50,569 bases of DNA from Bacteroidaceae bacterium (GTDB lineage: Bacteria; Bacteroidota; Bacteroidia; Bacteroidales; Bacteroidaceae): the NCBI GenBank assembly GCA_016280445.1, contig JAEEGS010000045.1, forward strand, positions 1 through 50,569, in the 5' to 3' direction. The notes beneath the pieces are model-generated. The model ran no database searches. It was not told the origin of the DNA and saw only the letters and a program-made list of their open reading frames with translations. Every line of letters begins with the position of its first letter. Position 1 is the first letter of the stretch. Positions 41,080 to 49,445 of the stretch are shown here, piece by piece. The position numbers were made by a program, and so were the translations under genes.

Positions 41080-41808
41080 ATGTCTGTAATTCTACATATA
41101 GAGACGGCCACTGATCTGTGCAGTGTGGCAGTGAGCCAGGATAGCGCCATCATCTTCCAAACGGACAATCTTCCGAAAGAGGAAGACTCACCGAAGAGCG
41201 AGAAAGGCACCAACCATGCGTCGGCACTGGGTGTGATGGTGGACGAAGCCCTATCCTTTACTGACAACCACGCTATTCCTTTCGATGCGGTGGCGGTGAG
41301 TGCTGGTCCGGGCAGTTATACAGGTTTGCGTATCGGTGTGTCAATGGCAAAGGGTGTTGCCTATGGTAGAGACTTGAAACTCATAGCCTTGCCTACACTG
41401 GAGATACAGTGTGTACCTGTGTTACTGGTGCATGACGACCTGCCTGAAGATGCCCTGCTTTGCCCTATGCTTGATGCACGGCGTATGGAAGTATATGCAG
41501 CACTTTATACTCGTGCACTCAGGACGATGATGCCTACACAGCCAGTCGTAGTGGACGAACACTCGTTTGAGGCATTCCTGAAGGAACATCCTGTTTATTT
41601 CTTTGGCAATGGAGCCGAGAAATGCAAAGCGGTGATTCAACACCCCAACGCCCACTTCTTAGATGGAGTTCCGTTGCTTGCCAAATACATGTCACCATTG
41701 GCTGAGAAGAAGTTTTTTCGTGAAGAGTTTGCCGATGTGGCTTACTTCGAACCCAACTATCTCAAAGAATTTCAAGCCACTGTTGCCAAGAATCCCCTCT
41801 CCTCATAA
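41080..41808 (+). CDS. tsaB: tRNA threonylcarbamoyladenosine biosynthesis protein TsaB
   Basis: A 242-residue ASKHA-fold protein. The sequence shows ILHIETATDLCSVAVSQDS at the N-terminus, VAVSAGPGSYTGLRIGVSMAKG (the diagnostic block) and MLDARRMEVYAALY. With TsaC/D/E it makes t6A37 on ANN-decoding tRNAs. The ATG at 41080 follows the promoter; the longer frame from 40957 would run through the inverted repeat and is rejected. It is monocistronic, ending at a bidirectional hairpin. Confidence 0.95.
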   Translation: MSVILHIETATDLCSVAVSQDSAIIFQTDNLPKEEDSPKSEKGTNHASALGVMVDEALSFTDNHAIPFDAVAVSAGPGSYTGLRIGVSMAKGVAYGRDLKLIALPTLEIQCVPVLLVHDDLPEDALLCPMLDARRMEVYAALYTRALRTMMPTQPVVVDEHSFEAFLKEHPVYFFGNGAEKCKAVIQHPNAHFLDGVPLLAKYMSPLAEKKFFREEFADVAYFEPNYLKEFQATVAKNPLSS

Positions 41809-41836
41809 ACTGGTCGGATTGCACAAAAGATATGAA

Positions 41837-41885
41837 TAAAAAAGTGGTCACTTCTGCCATTGTGGAAGAAGTGGCCACTTTTTTA
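41837..41885. terminator. Bidirectional hairpin terminator
   Basis: AAAAAAGTGGTCACTTCT (from about 41838) pairs with AGAAGTGGCCACTTTTTT (41867-41884) with one G-T type mismatch; T-tracts flank both strands. It lies between tsaB and the convergent nagB. Confidence 0.9.
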
Positions 41886-41904
41886 TTTATTCTATGTCAA
41901 TGTG

Positions 41905-42696
41905 TTAGAGATTACCGCGCTCTTTGTCAAGATAGTATTTGTAGGTGCCAACAGTAAGTTCGTCACAAGCGGCTTCGTCGCACACTACGATGGCGTGTGG
42001 GTGCATTTGGAGCATGGAGGATGTCCACTTGTGGCTAATGTCACCATCGATGCAGTGCTTGAGGGCACGTGCTTTGTTGTGACCACTGCACACGAGGAGC
42101 ACTTCCTTGGCGTCCATCACGGTGCCGATGCCGACTGTGAGTGCTTGCTTAGGAACGAGGCTGAGGTCGTTATCGAAGAAGCGGCTGTTGGCATGGATGG
42201 TGTCGGTGGTTAAGGTCTTGATACGGGTGCGAGAAGACAAGGATGAACCTGGCTCGTTGAAGGCAAGGTGTCCGTCAGGACCGATACCGCCCATGAAGAG
42301 GTCAACACCACCTGCTTGGGCAATGAGTTCCTCGTAGTGATTGCACTCTGCTACAAGGTCAGGTGCGTTACCGTTGAGGATGTGTACGTTCTCTGGCTTG
42401 ATGTCGATGTGCTTGAAGAAATTGTTCCACATGAAAGAGTGGTAGCTTTCGGGGTGGTCTTCAGGCAGTTTCACATACTCGTCCATGTTGAATGTAATGA
42501 CATTCTGGAACGAGATCTTGCCAGCGCTATACATGTCAATCAGATTGCGGTAGAGGCCAAGTGGCGATGAGCCAGTTGGACATCCTAGCACGAATGGCTT
42601 TTCAGGGGTTGGGTTGGCCTGAATGATGCGGTTTGCTACGTAATTAGCTGCCCATTTTGAGAGGGCTTCGTAATCGGGTTCAATAATTACTCTCAT
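41905..42696 (-). CDS. nagB: Glucosamine-6-phosphate deaminase
   Basis: A 263-residue protein. LGCPTGSSPLGLYRNLI is the phosphate loop, TFNMDEYVKLPEDHPESYHSFM carries the catalytic acid, and LFMGGIGPDGHLAFNEPGSSLSSRTR completes the active site. It converts GlcN6P to Fru6P and ammonia. It is the last gene after thiL (41-bp gap). Confidence 0.97.
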   Translation of the reverse strand: MRVIIEPDYEALSKWAANYVANRIIQANPTPEKPFVLGCPTGSSPLGLYRNLIDMYSAGKISFQNVITFNMDEYVKLPEDHPESYHSFMWNNFFKHIDIKPENVHILNGNAPDLVAECNHYEELIAQAGGVDLFMGGIGPDGHLAFNEPGSSLSSRTRIKTLTTDTIHANSRFFDNDLSLVPKQALTVGIGTVMDAKEVLLVCSGHNKARALKHCIDGDISHKWTSSMLQMHPHAIVVCDEAACDELTVGTYKYYLDKERGNL

Positions 42697-42737
42697 AATG
42701 CTTTAGTTTTTAAGTTTTGAATGAGTGTTTATGTTTG

Positions 42738-43796
42738 TTATTTTAATGGATTAAAACCTTGTGCTTTCAGTTCGAACTCTGCACCGTCTCTTGTGATGAG
42801 GGCACAACCGAGGTCTTCCTTGGTGATGTGACCAATAATTTTCACGTCTTTCATCTGTTCCATTTTCTCATGATCAGCGATGGGAATGGTGAATAGCAAT
42901 TCGTAGTCTTCGCCTCCGTTGAGAGCCGCAGTGGTGAGGTTCATGTTCAGTTCCTCGGCCATGACGGCTGTCTGATAGTCGATAGGGATACGTTCTTCGT
43001 AGATACGGCATCCGCAGTGGCTTTGAGTACAGATGTGGATGAGTTCGGATGAGAGTCCATCGCTAATGTCCATCATAGCGGTGGGTTGGATGCCTGCCTC
43101 GCGGAGTCGGAGGATGATATCGCGCCGTGCTTCGGGTTTCATCTGCCGTTCAAGCAGGTACTCACGTCCACTAAAGTCAGGTTGCGAGATGGCCATGCGC
43201 TCGGTGTCGGTCTTGGCGGTCTCTATTTGTTTGTAGTAGACTTCTTTCTCACGTTCCAGCAGTTGGAAACCCATGTAGGCGGCTCCTAGGTCACCGCTCA
43301 CACAAATGAGGTCGGTTTCCTTGGCTCCGTTACGGTAGATGGCTTTGCCTTTTTCTGCTTCACCGATGGCAGTGATGGAGATGGCAAATCCCGTGCGTGA
43401 GGAGGTGGTGTCGCCACCCACGATGTCGACTTGATGCTCCTCGCAAGCCAGACGTAGCCCTGCATAAAAGTCTTCCATGTCCTCTACACTGAACCGCTTA
43501 CTTACAGCGAGGCTGACGGTGATTTGTTTGGGCATGCCGCCCATGGCGTAGATGTCGGATAGATTGACCATGGCTGACTTGTAACCCAGATGCTTCATAG
43601 GCATATAGGTGAGGTCGAAGTGTACACCTTCCATCAACAGATCGGTGGTGACGAGAATGTCTTTGTCGTCGCTGTATTTCAGCACGGCACAATCATCGCC
43701 TACCCCGTATGTGGTTTCCGGGTTTTTAATTTCAATGCTTTCGGTGAGATGCTTGATGAGACCGAACTCTCCCAGTGTCGCTATTTCTGTTGCCAT
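42738..43796 (-). CDS. thiL: Thiamine-monophosphate kinase
   Basis: A 352-residue protein. TLGEFGLIKHLTE, GVGDDCAVL, TTDLLMEGVHFDL and VGGDTTSSRTG are the family blocks; LICVSGDLGAAYMG and MMDISDGLSSEL follow. It makes thiamine diphosphate from TMP. Its first 65 bp overlap the 3' end of lpxK in another frame; the N-terminus is conserved family sequence, so the start is credible. Confidence 0.95.
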   Translation of the reverse strand: MATEIATLGEFGLIKHLTESIEIKNPETTYGVGDDCAVLKYSDDKDILVTTDLLMEGVHFDLTYMPMKHLGYKSAMVNLSDIYAMGGMPKQITVSLAVSKRFSVEDMEDFYAGLRLACEEHQVDIVGGDTTSSRTGFAISITAIGEAEKGKAIYRNGAKETDLICVSGDLGAAYMGFQLLEREKEVYYKQIETAKTDTERMAISQPDFSGREYLLERQMKPEARRDIILRLREAGIQPTAMMDISDGLSSELIHICTQSHCGCRIYEERIPIDYQTAVMAEELNMNLTTAALNGGEDYELLFTIPIADHEKMEQMKDVKIIGHITKEDLGCALITRDGAEFELKAQGFNPLK

Positions 43797-44829
43797 GTAA
43801 ATGAGGGGTAAAAATATGAGCGTGTGAGCGTTTCTGCTTCACGTAATTGATGATGATTTGATTAAACTCTTTACTTTTGTTTTCGAGGAATTCCACTTCA
43901 ATGGGAATGACCTTCACACCGTCGAGACCATGCAGACGGGTGGCGTCTTTCTCGGTGGTGAGGATGGTACGGCCTGCCGCTTTCTTCTGAATGTTCTCGA
44001 TATCTTGTTCCGTGAAGTTATGGTGGTCGGGAAAACTCATCATCTCGAATGTCGGGATGATTTTCCTGAGGTCGTACTCCATCTGTTCGGGCGATGCGAT
44101 GCCTGTAACAAGCAACGGGTTTTCGCCCAGACCTTCCAGTTTTTCTGGATATTTGTAGGTGGTGAAGAATACTTCCTGCCACTTCCCTAGGTCCAGCGAT
44201 TGCACGATGCCGCGACGATCCATCGGGGTGATATAGCGTGGGCACTTTGTGATGATGACGATATCGGCACGTATGCGCCCAGAGATGGGTTCACGCAATC
44301 GTCCAGCTGGTAACAATTTGTCGAAATAGATGAGGCGGTGGTAATCCATGAGCAGTATGTTAATGCCAGCCTGGACATATCGATGCTGGTAGGCATCGTC
44401 AAGGATGATGACATCGGTGGGTGGTTGCAAGTCATCTTTCATCAGTTGCCGGACTCCGTTGCAGCGGTCTTTGTCCACCGCCATGTGTATGTGTGGAAAT
44501 TTATGTTTCATCTGATACGGCTCATCACCGATTTCCTGCATGGCCGTGTTGTCGGCGGCTAAAACGTAACCTTCTGATTTCCTTTTGTATCCACGGCTGA
44601 GCACTGCCACTTGGTTGTCTTTTTCCAAGAGCCTGATGAGGTACTCTGTGTGGGGGGTCTTACCTGTTCCTCCTACAGTGATGTTGCCCACATTGATGAT
44701 TGGAATGTCGAACTTTTGGGATTTGAGCATACCCATATCAAACATCAGGTTTCTGATGCTTACCCCAAGCCCGTATAGCCATGAGAGTGGCAGGAGCCAG
44801 TAGTTGATTTTGATATGGTCGCCTTCCAT
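43732..44829 (-). CDS. lpxK: Tetraacyldisaccharide 4'-kinase (lipid A synthesis)
   Basis: A 365-residue protein. There is a short N-terminal membrane-associated segment, then the Walker A block VGNITVGGTGKTPHTEYL (47-64), LSRGYKRKSEGY, DEPYQMKHK and VIILDDAYQHRYV. It phosphorylates the lipid A disaccharide at the 4' position on the inner membrane. The last 35 or so residues (KRSHAHIFTPHLHGNRNS) are basic, His-rich and unlike the rest, and are encoded partly by the overlap with thiL, consistent with a frameshifted extension. Confidence 0.94.
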   Translation of the reverse strand: MEGDHIKINYWLLPLSWLYGLGVSIRNLMFDMGMLKSQKFDIPIINVGNITVGGTGKTPHTEYLIRLLEKDNQVAVLSRGYKRKSEGYVLAADNTAMQEIGDEPYQMKHKFPHIHMAVDKDRCNGVRQLMKDDLQPPTDVIILDDAYQHRYVQAGINILLMDYHRLIYFDKLLPAGRLREPISGRIRADIVIITKCPRYITPMDRRGIVQSLDLGKWQEVFFTTYKYPEKLEGLGENPLLVTGIASPEQMEYDLRKIIPTFEMMSFPDHHNFTEQDIENIQKKAAGRTILTTEKDATRLHGLDGVKVIPIEVEFLENKSKEFNQIIINYVKQKRSHAHIFTPHLHGNRNSDTGRVRSHQASHRKH

Positions 44830-44865
44830 CTTTCAGCAGAATTGAAGTGGCTGTGTGATAAAACT

Positions 44866-45984
44866 TCAATTTTTTACATATTTGTAATATTCACATGCAG
44901 CCAGGAGCCAGGCGCCAGTGCCAAATGGAGCTTGCGACTGGGCATTCACCGTGCGTGTGGGGTCTGGTTTTTCGCCGATTGGTTGTACATAACCAATGCT
45001 GCCGTCGGGTTGGAGAGCTGTTTCAGACAAGTACTTCCAGGCCTTGTCGATGGTGGGCTGATATTGCTTGGCTGGCAGGATGCCGTTGTTCACTCCCCAA
45101 AGGATGCCATACGTGAAGAAGGCTGTGCCCGATGTCTCATAGCCTGGTGCGTCGTCGGGGCAGAGCATGGAACGAGTCCAATAGCCTTCGGGTTGCTGGC
45201 AGCGGGCCACACCTGCGGCCAATTGCTTGAAACGGTCGAGATAGAGGGGACGGTACTTGCTGTCTTTGGGCAGGTCTTGTAGCACTTTGGCCAAACCTGC
45301 CAACACCCAACCGGCACCTCGTGCCCAAAAGGACTTGCCGTCGTTGCAGGCTGTCTTCACCTTCGGATAGACATACTTGCCATCGCGGTAATATAATTGT
45401 GCCTCCTTGTCGAAGAGCATCTCGTCTGTCCACTTGAAGCACTCATATTGCTTGTCAAGTAGTTTCTGGTCGTGGGTGACCGTGTAGAGTTTTGTGAAGA
45501 TGGGCAAGCCCATGTAGAGCGCATCAGCCCACCACCAGTAGTCGGTTTCTGGGGTCGATGCTTGGTAGCACATCACTTCGAGGGCACGTTCGATGCGTTC
45601 GGCACGATGCTCCAGTTTGTAGAGGTCGATGTAGACCTGGAAACAGATTTGCCAGTCGGCAAATAGCACGTGGTTCATGCCTTCGCCGTAAGTCTTGTAT
45701 TGCCATTGGCTTTTGTCTTTCTGAGTGGCGCCTTTCCAATGGTTGTATTCTGCCCAGGTGATGGCATAGTTGAGATATTGCTGCTTACCCGTTAGGTTAT
45801 ACACTTCCTGATTACCTGTGAAGTAGGCCGCATTGTCCCAGAAACCACGGCACTTGGCCGAGTTGTGGCTTTGCCAGTAGTCGTTCACTTTCTCAATCTG
45901 TCCGAGGACATCTTGCTTCGTTTGTGCGATGGCTGTCTGTGCCATCAGCGTTGCACTGAGCATGAGGGTGGTTAGTATTTTCAT
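44866..45984 (-). CDS. Glycoside hydrolase family 105/88-like (unsaturated rhamnogalacturonyl hydrolase)
   Basis: A 372-residue protein with a signal peptide (about 1-20, ending TAIAQ). The (alpha/alpha)6 barrel family is indicated by YGEGMNHVLFADWQ, TDYWWWADALYMGLPIF with the likely catalytic Asp154, and FWARGAGWVLAGLAK. GH105 enzymes remove the unsaturated uronic acid from pectin (rhamnogalacturonan) oligosaccharides. It stands alone between cca and lpxK rather than in a polysaccharide utilisation locus. Confidence 0.88.
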   Translation of the reverse strand: MKILTTLMLSATLMAQTAIAQTKQDVLGQIEKVNDYWQSHNSAKCRGFWDNAAYFTGNQEVYNLTGKQQYLNYAITWAEYNHWKGATQKDKSQWQYKTYGEGMNHVLFADWQICFQVYIDLYKLEHRAERIERALEVMCYQASTPETDYWWWADALYMGLPIFTKLYTVTHDQKLLDKQYECFKWTDEMLFDKEAQLYYRDGKYVYPKVKTACNDGKSFWARGAGWVLAGLAKVLQDLPKDSKYRPLYLDRFKQLAAGVARCQQPEGYWTRSMLCPDDAPGYETSGTAFFTYGILWGVNNGILPAKQYQPTIDKAWKYLSETALQPDGSIGYVQPIGEKPDPTRTVNAQSQAPFGTGAWLLAACEYYKYVKN

Positions 45985-46033
45985 ATCTGGGTCGTTTTTT
46001 AGTGATACAGAGTATCGTTTAATAGTTAGTTGT

Positions 46034-47548
46034 TCATTTTGTGATTCGAGGTGTCAAGCCCAGCTTCTTTGCTTCTTCGATGAGCAATGCTTCGGCTGAT
46101 TCATACTCGTTGGGTATCTTCCCGTCGAGAATGGCATCTTTGATGAGTGTCTTCAACACTCCCACTTCTCGGCTGGGCTTCAGGTCGAACATTTCCATGA
46201 TGTCCTCTCCACTGACGGGGGGCTGGAAGTTGCGGATGCGATCTTTCTCCTCAATCTCCACCAGTTTTTTACGTACTGTGAGGTAGTTGTCAAGAAACTT
46301 CTTCTTCTTCAAGTCGTTCTTTGAGGTGATATCGGCGGTACAAAGCATCATCAGGTCTTCGATGTCGTTGCCTGCATCGAAGAGCAGTCTTCTCACGGCA
46401 CTGTCGGTCACTTCAGAGGCTGCGATAGCGATGGGACGCATGTGCATCTGTACGAGTTTCTGCACGAACTTCATCTTTTCGTTCATGGGCAGTTTCATGC
46501 GTCGGAAGATGCCGGGTATCATTCGTTCGCCAATCTCATTGTGGTTGTGGAAAGTCCATCCCAATAGGGGATCAAAACGTTTTGACTTGGGTTTTCCTAT
46601 GTCGTGCATCAAGGCTGCCCAACGCACCCAAAGCACATGCTCTTTCGGCGAACTCCAGGTGCCGTTGCCTTCTGAGATGCTGTTGAAATTGGCTGTTGCC
46701 TTGGCCACGTTGTCCAGCACTTCGAGTGTGTGATAGAAGTTGTCCTTGTGCGTCTTTCCATTCTTCGAATCCGTTCCTTGCAACAAGGCCAGTTCTGGAA
46801 AAATGAGTGGCAACAGCCCGCATCGTTCCAGTTCCACAAAGCCCTTGGAGGGAGTGGGGGAGAGGAGTATCTTGTTCAGTTCGTCGGCAATGCGCTCGGC
46901 TGAGATGATTTTGATGCGCTCTTTGTTGCGGCTTAACGCCTCGAAAGTGCTTTCTTCGATGTGAAAATCAAGTTGGGTGGCGAATCGGATGCAACGCATC
47001 ATGCGCAACGGGTCATCGCTGAAGGTGATGTCAGGGTCGAGTGGGGTGGAGATGGTCTTTTCTTCCAAGTCGGTCAATCCGTCGAAAGGATCAACCAACT
47101 CTCCGAATCGATTCTTGTTCAAACAGAGTGCCATCGCGTTGATGGTGAAGTCGCGGCGGTTCTGATCTTCTTCCAGCGTTCCGTCCTCGGTCACAGGTTT
47201 GCGAGAGTCGCGGTCATAACTTTCCTTTCTGGCCCCCACAAACTCTATTTCCAGATTCTTATGCTTCAACTGCGCTGTGCCGAAGTTTTTGTAGATGGCG
47301 ATGTGTGCCTTCTTGCCCAGTTTGTGGCGAAGTGCTTCGGCAATGGCGATGCCAGGCCTTTTCGTCTCTCCCTTGGGGTCTACCACCACAATGTCTATGT
47401 CGCTTGACGGACGCTCCAAATAGAGGTCCCTCACCCATCCACCGATGACATAACACTCCAGAGCCAACTCTTCAGCCGTCTCTGAGATGAGAAAGAAGAA
47501 GGGGTGGTCAAGTTGTTTGAATATGTCTTCTTGTGTAAGTAGTTTCAT
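46034..47548 (-). CDS. cca: CCA tRNA nucleotidyltransferase / polynucleotide adenylyltransferase with HD domain
   Basis: A 504-residue class II nucleotidyltransferase. GGWVRD at 36-41 and the catalytic Asp50/Asp52 in SSDIDIVVVD head the domain, with the RRDFTINAMAL block and the RNA/NTP-binding DPLRMMRCIRFATQLDF. A C-terminal HD domain (WAALMHDIGKPKS) follows. It most likely adds or repairs the tRNA 3' CCA. Its own -7 box is at 47582-47589. Confidence 0.92.
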   Translation of the reverse strand: MKLLTQEDIFKQLDHPFFFLISETAEELALECYVIGGWVRDLYLERPSSDIDIVVVDPKGETKRPGIAIAEALRHKLGKKAHIAIYKNFGTAQLKHKNLEIEFVGARKESYDRDSRKPVTEDGTLEEDQNRRDFTINAMALCLNKNRFGELVDPFDGLTDLEEKTISTPLDPDITFSDDPLRMMRCIRFATQLDFHIEESTFEALSRNKERIKIISAERIADELNKILLSPTPSKGFVELERCGLLPLIFPELALLQGTDSKNGKTHKDNFYHTLEVLDNVAKATANFNSISEGNGTWSSPKEHVLWVRWAALMHDIGKPKSKRFDPLLGWTFHNHNEIGERMIPGIFRRMKLPMNEKMKFVQKLVQMHMRPIAIAASEVTDSAVRRLLFDAGNDIEDLMMLCTADITSKNDLKKKKFLDNYLTVRKKLVEIEEKDRIRNFQPPVSGEDIMEMFDLKPSREVGVLKTLIKDAILDGKIPNEYESAEALLIEEAKKLGLTPRITK

Positions 47549-47581
47549 GATGGGTTAGGTCAAACTTCATGGTTGATGCCA

Positions 47582-47589
47582 CAAAGATA
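47582..47589 (-). promoter_or_regulatory. -7 box for cca and downstream genes
   Basis: Minus-strand TATCTTTG, 33 bp upstream of the cca ATG. Confidence 0.6.
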
Positions 47590-47653
47590 GGGAATCCGAC
47601 TGAATTTTTCCATATTTTTTCATCTTTTTCGTCAATTTATGGTCGGAAAGTCC

Positions 47654-47661
47654 TATCTTTG
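47654..47661 (+). promoter_or_regulatory. -7 box for lipoprotein gene
   Basis: TATCTTTG followed by TGC, 16 bp before the ATG at 47678. Confidence 0.6.
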
Positions 47662-47677
47662 TGCAAAAGATTGACAT

Positions 47678-48250
47678 ATGAAAAGGTTTTTTTATTCATT
47701 TTTTGTCTTTGTTACGTTGGTTTCAGTCCTGTGTTTGCCATCGTGCAAAGAGCGTCCATCGAAGGTGGAACAGCGGAAGGAAGAAATTCGGCGAAATGAC
47801 TGTTTGGAGTTGGCTCAAGCCCAGAAAGATTGGAAGGCTGCTGATAGTGTGGCCACCTTCAAGGCGCTTGAACTGGAGGACTTGAAGAAGCAGTTTGTCT
47901 TCGAGAAGCAAGCGAAGTATCAAACCACAGGTTACTATGTGCTACAGGCATACAAGGGCAGCAAGGAGCGGTTCACGTTCTTTCCCGAGGTGGAGGAAGG
48001 AGGCAAGTTGCTCTTGGTGTCGATTGACCAGAAGCGTCGATATTCCTTTGTGGAAGTGGATTTAGAGAAGGAGGACTACACCGCACAGTTGCCTAAAGGA
48101 CTTTCTGAAGCCCAAAAGAAAGATGTGGCAAAGTGCCACCTGTTGGCAAAGACGATGTACGACCTCGCCGATGCTCTGAAACAGAAGGAGAAGATGGAAC
48201 TGAAAGTCCGCTTCTATGAAGAGAAAAGAAAAAAGTCTAGTCCGTTGTAA
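47678..48250 (+). CDS. Hypothetical lipoprotein
   Basis: A 190-residue protein with a type II signal peptide ending LPSC (Cys23 lipidated). The mature part is Lys/Glu-rich with helical ends (RKEEIRRNDCLELAQAQKDW; LADALKQKEKMELKVRFYEEKRKK) flanking a beta-rich middle (GYYVLQAYKGSKERFTFFPEV). I do not recognise a named family. It is monocistronic with its own promoter, and is followed by a palindromic array and a terminator. Confidence 0.75.
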   Translation: MKRFFYSFFVFVTLVSVLCLPSCKERPSKVEQRKEEIRRNDCLELAQAQKDWKAADSVATFKALELEDLKKQFVFEKQAKYQTTGYYVLQAYKGSKERFTFFPEVEEGGKLLLVSIDQKRRYSFVEVDLEKEDYTAQLPKGLSEAQKKDVAKCHLLAKTMYDLADALKQKEKMELKVRFYEEKRKKSSPL

Positions 48251-48254
48251 AAAG

Positions 48255-48363
48255 TGTAACAATTGTAATACTTTCAGTGTTACACTTGTAACAGCGCATG
48301 TGTTACACTTGTAACAGTAGGTGTGTTACACATGTAACAGTGGAGGGTGTTACATGTGTAAAA
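48255..48363. repeat. Palindromic array, five 16-bp units at 23-24 bp period
   Basis: Near-palindromes start at 48255 (TGTAACAATTGTAATA), 48278 and 48301 (TGTTACACTTGTAACA), 48324 (TGTTACACATGTAACA) and 48348 (TGTTACATGTGTAA). Spacers are 7-8 bp. The array lies between convergent genes and directly before a hairpin terminator. Its sequence is unrelated to the arrays at 9281 and 28461 but its geometry is nearly the same. Confidence 0.85.
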
Positions 48364-48365
48364 AA

Positions 48366-48406
48366 GAAAAGCGGGATGCATTCAGTTGAGTGCATCCCGC
48401 TTTCTT
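48366..48406. terminator. Bidirectional hairpin terminator
   Basis: AAAGCGGGATGCA (48368-48380) pairs perfectly with TGCATCCCGCTTT (48391-48403), with A-rich sequence upstream and T-rich downstream. It serves the lipoprotein gene and, on the minus strand, tsf. Confidence 0.88.
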
Positions 48407-48421
48407 ATGTGAAGCTGTTTC

Positions 48422-49414
48422 TTACTCAGCGCGGAGAGTGAAACGCTTGAAGTCTGTAACGGTCAGCTCTTTGTCGATACCCTTGAGATACTGAGCAACA
48501 GAAATCTTGTTGTCATCGATGTAAGCCTGCTCAAGGAGACAGTTCTCTTTGTAGAACTTAGCCACCATACCCTTGGCGATGTTCTCAATCATCTGCTCCT
48601 TCAGGTTAGCTTCAGCCTCCTTGGCAACAGTTTCCTTGATCTCACGAGCCTTGGCAGCTTCTTCTGGAGTAATCCAGCCCTTAGCAGTGTTAGATTCGAT
48701 GTGATCCTCGGAGTCAACGTGAGCAGGGTTGATGCCAGCCTTCTTGAGGGCGTTCTCAACAGCCTTGCCAATTTGGTTCTGCTTAGCCTTGTCGATAGCG
48801 TTGCGCATCTCAGTGTCCTTCACTGACTGAGGAACTGATTCTGCGTCGAGTGCAACGGGTGACATAGCAGCCACCTGCATAGCCACACCCTTACCAGCCT
48901 CTTCGAATCCCTTCTTGTTCAGCACAACGAGGGCACAGAGGAAGTTTTGGCTCATGTGGTTGTAAGCAACGATATCTTCGCCTTCCACGAAGTTGAAGCC
49001 GTCGAGCTCCATCTTCTCGCCAGTCACGCCAGAACGGTTGGTGATGGCATCCTTGATGTTCTCACCGTCAATGGTGAGGTTGTTCACCTCATCCATGCTC
49101 TTGCACTTGTTGGCTACAACTGCGTCGATGATCTTGTTGGCGAGTGCTACGAAGTCAGCATTCTTGGCTACGAAGTCTGTTTCGCACTTGAGTGCAATCA
49201 TTGCACCGTAGTTGCCGTCCACTTTTGCAAGCACACAACCCTCGGCTGCATCGCGGTCAGAGCGCTTGGCAGCCACGAGCTGCCCCTTCTTGCGAAGGAT
49301 TTCCATAGCAGCCTCCATATCGCCGTTAGCCTCAGTGAGAGCCTTTTTGCAGTCCATGAGACCTGCTTGAGTCTTCTTGCGAAGCTCATTGATTTCCTGT
49401 ATGGTAATTGCCAT
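48422..49414 (-). CDS. tsf: Translation elongation factor Ts
   Basis: A 330-residue protein. The UBA-like N-terminus is TIQEINELRKKTQAGLMDCK, the nucleotide-exchange core is KCETDFVAKNADFVALAN, and the C-terminal block ends YLKGIDKELTVTDFKRFTLRAE. The length suits Bacteroidetes EF-Ts, longer than the E. coli protein. It recycles EF-Tu. The ATG at 49414 matches the family. It follows rpsB by 31 bp. Confidence 0.97.
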   Translation of the reverse strand: MAITIQEINELRKKTQAGLMDCKKALTEANGDMEAAMEILRKKGQLVAAKRSDRDAAEGCVLAKVDGNYGAMIALKCETDFVAKNADFVALANKIIDAVVANKCKSMDEVNNLTIDGENIKDAITNRSGVTGEKMELDGFNFVEGEDIVAYNHMSQNFLCALVVLNKKGFEEAGKGVAMQVAAMSPVALDAESVPQSVKDTEMRNAIDKAKQNQIGKAVENALKKAGINPAHVDSEDHIESNTAKGWITPEEAAKAREIKETVAKEAEANLKEQMIENIAKGMVAKFYKENCLLEQAYIDDNKISVAQYLKGIDKELTVTDFKRFTLRAE

Positions 49415-49445
49415 AATGTTTTTTGATTTTTTCAATTTTAACTAT

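Noticed and set aside
44840-44871. Hairpin AATTGAAGT/ACTTCAATT with T-run as a terminator between the GH105 gene and lpxK
   Set aside because: The T-run is on the plus strand, while both genes are on the minus strand. It more likely belongs to the CTTCAA-type short repeats.
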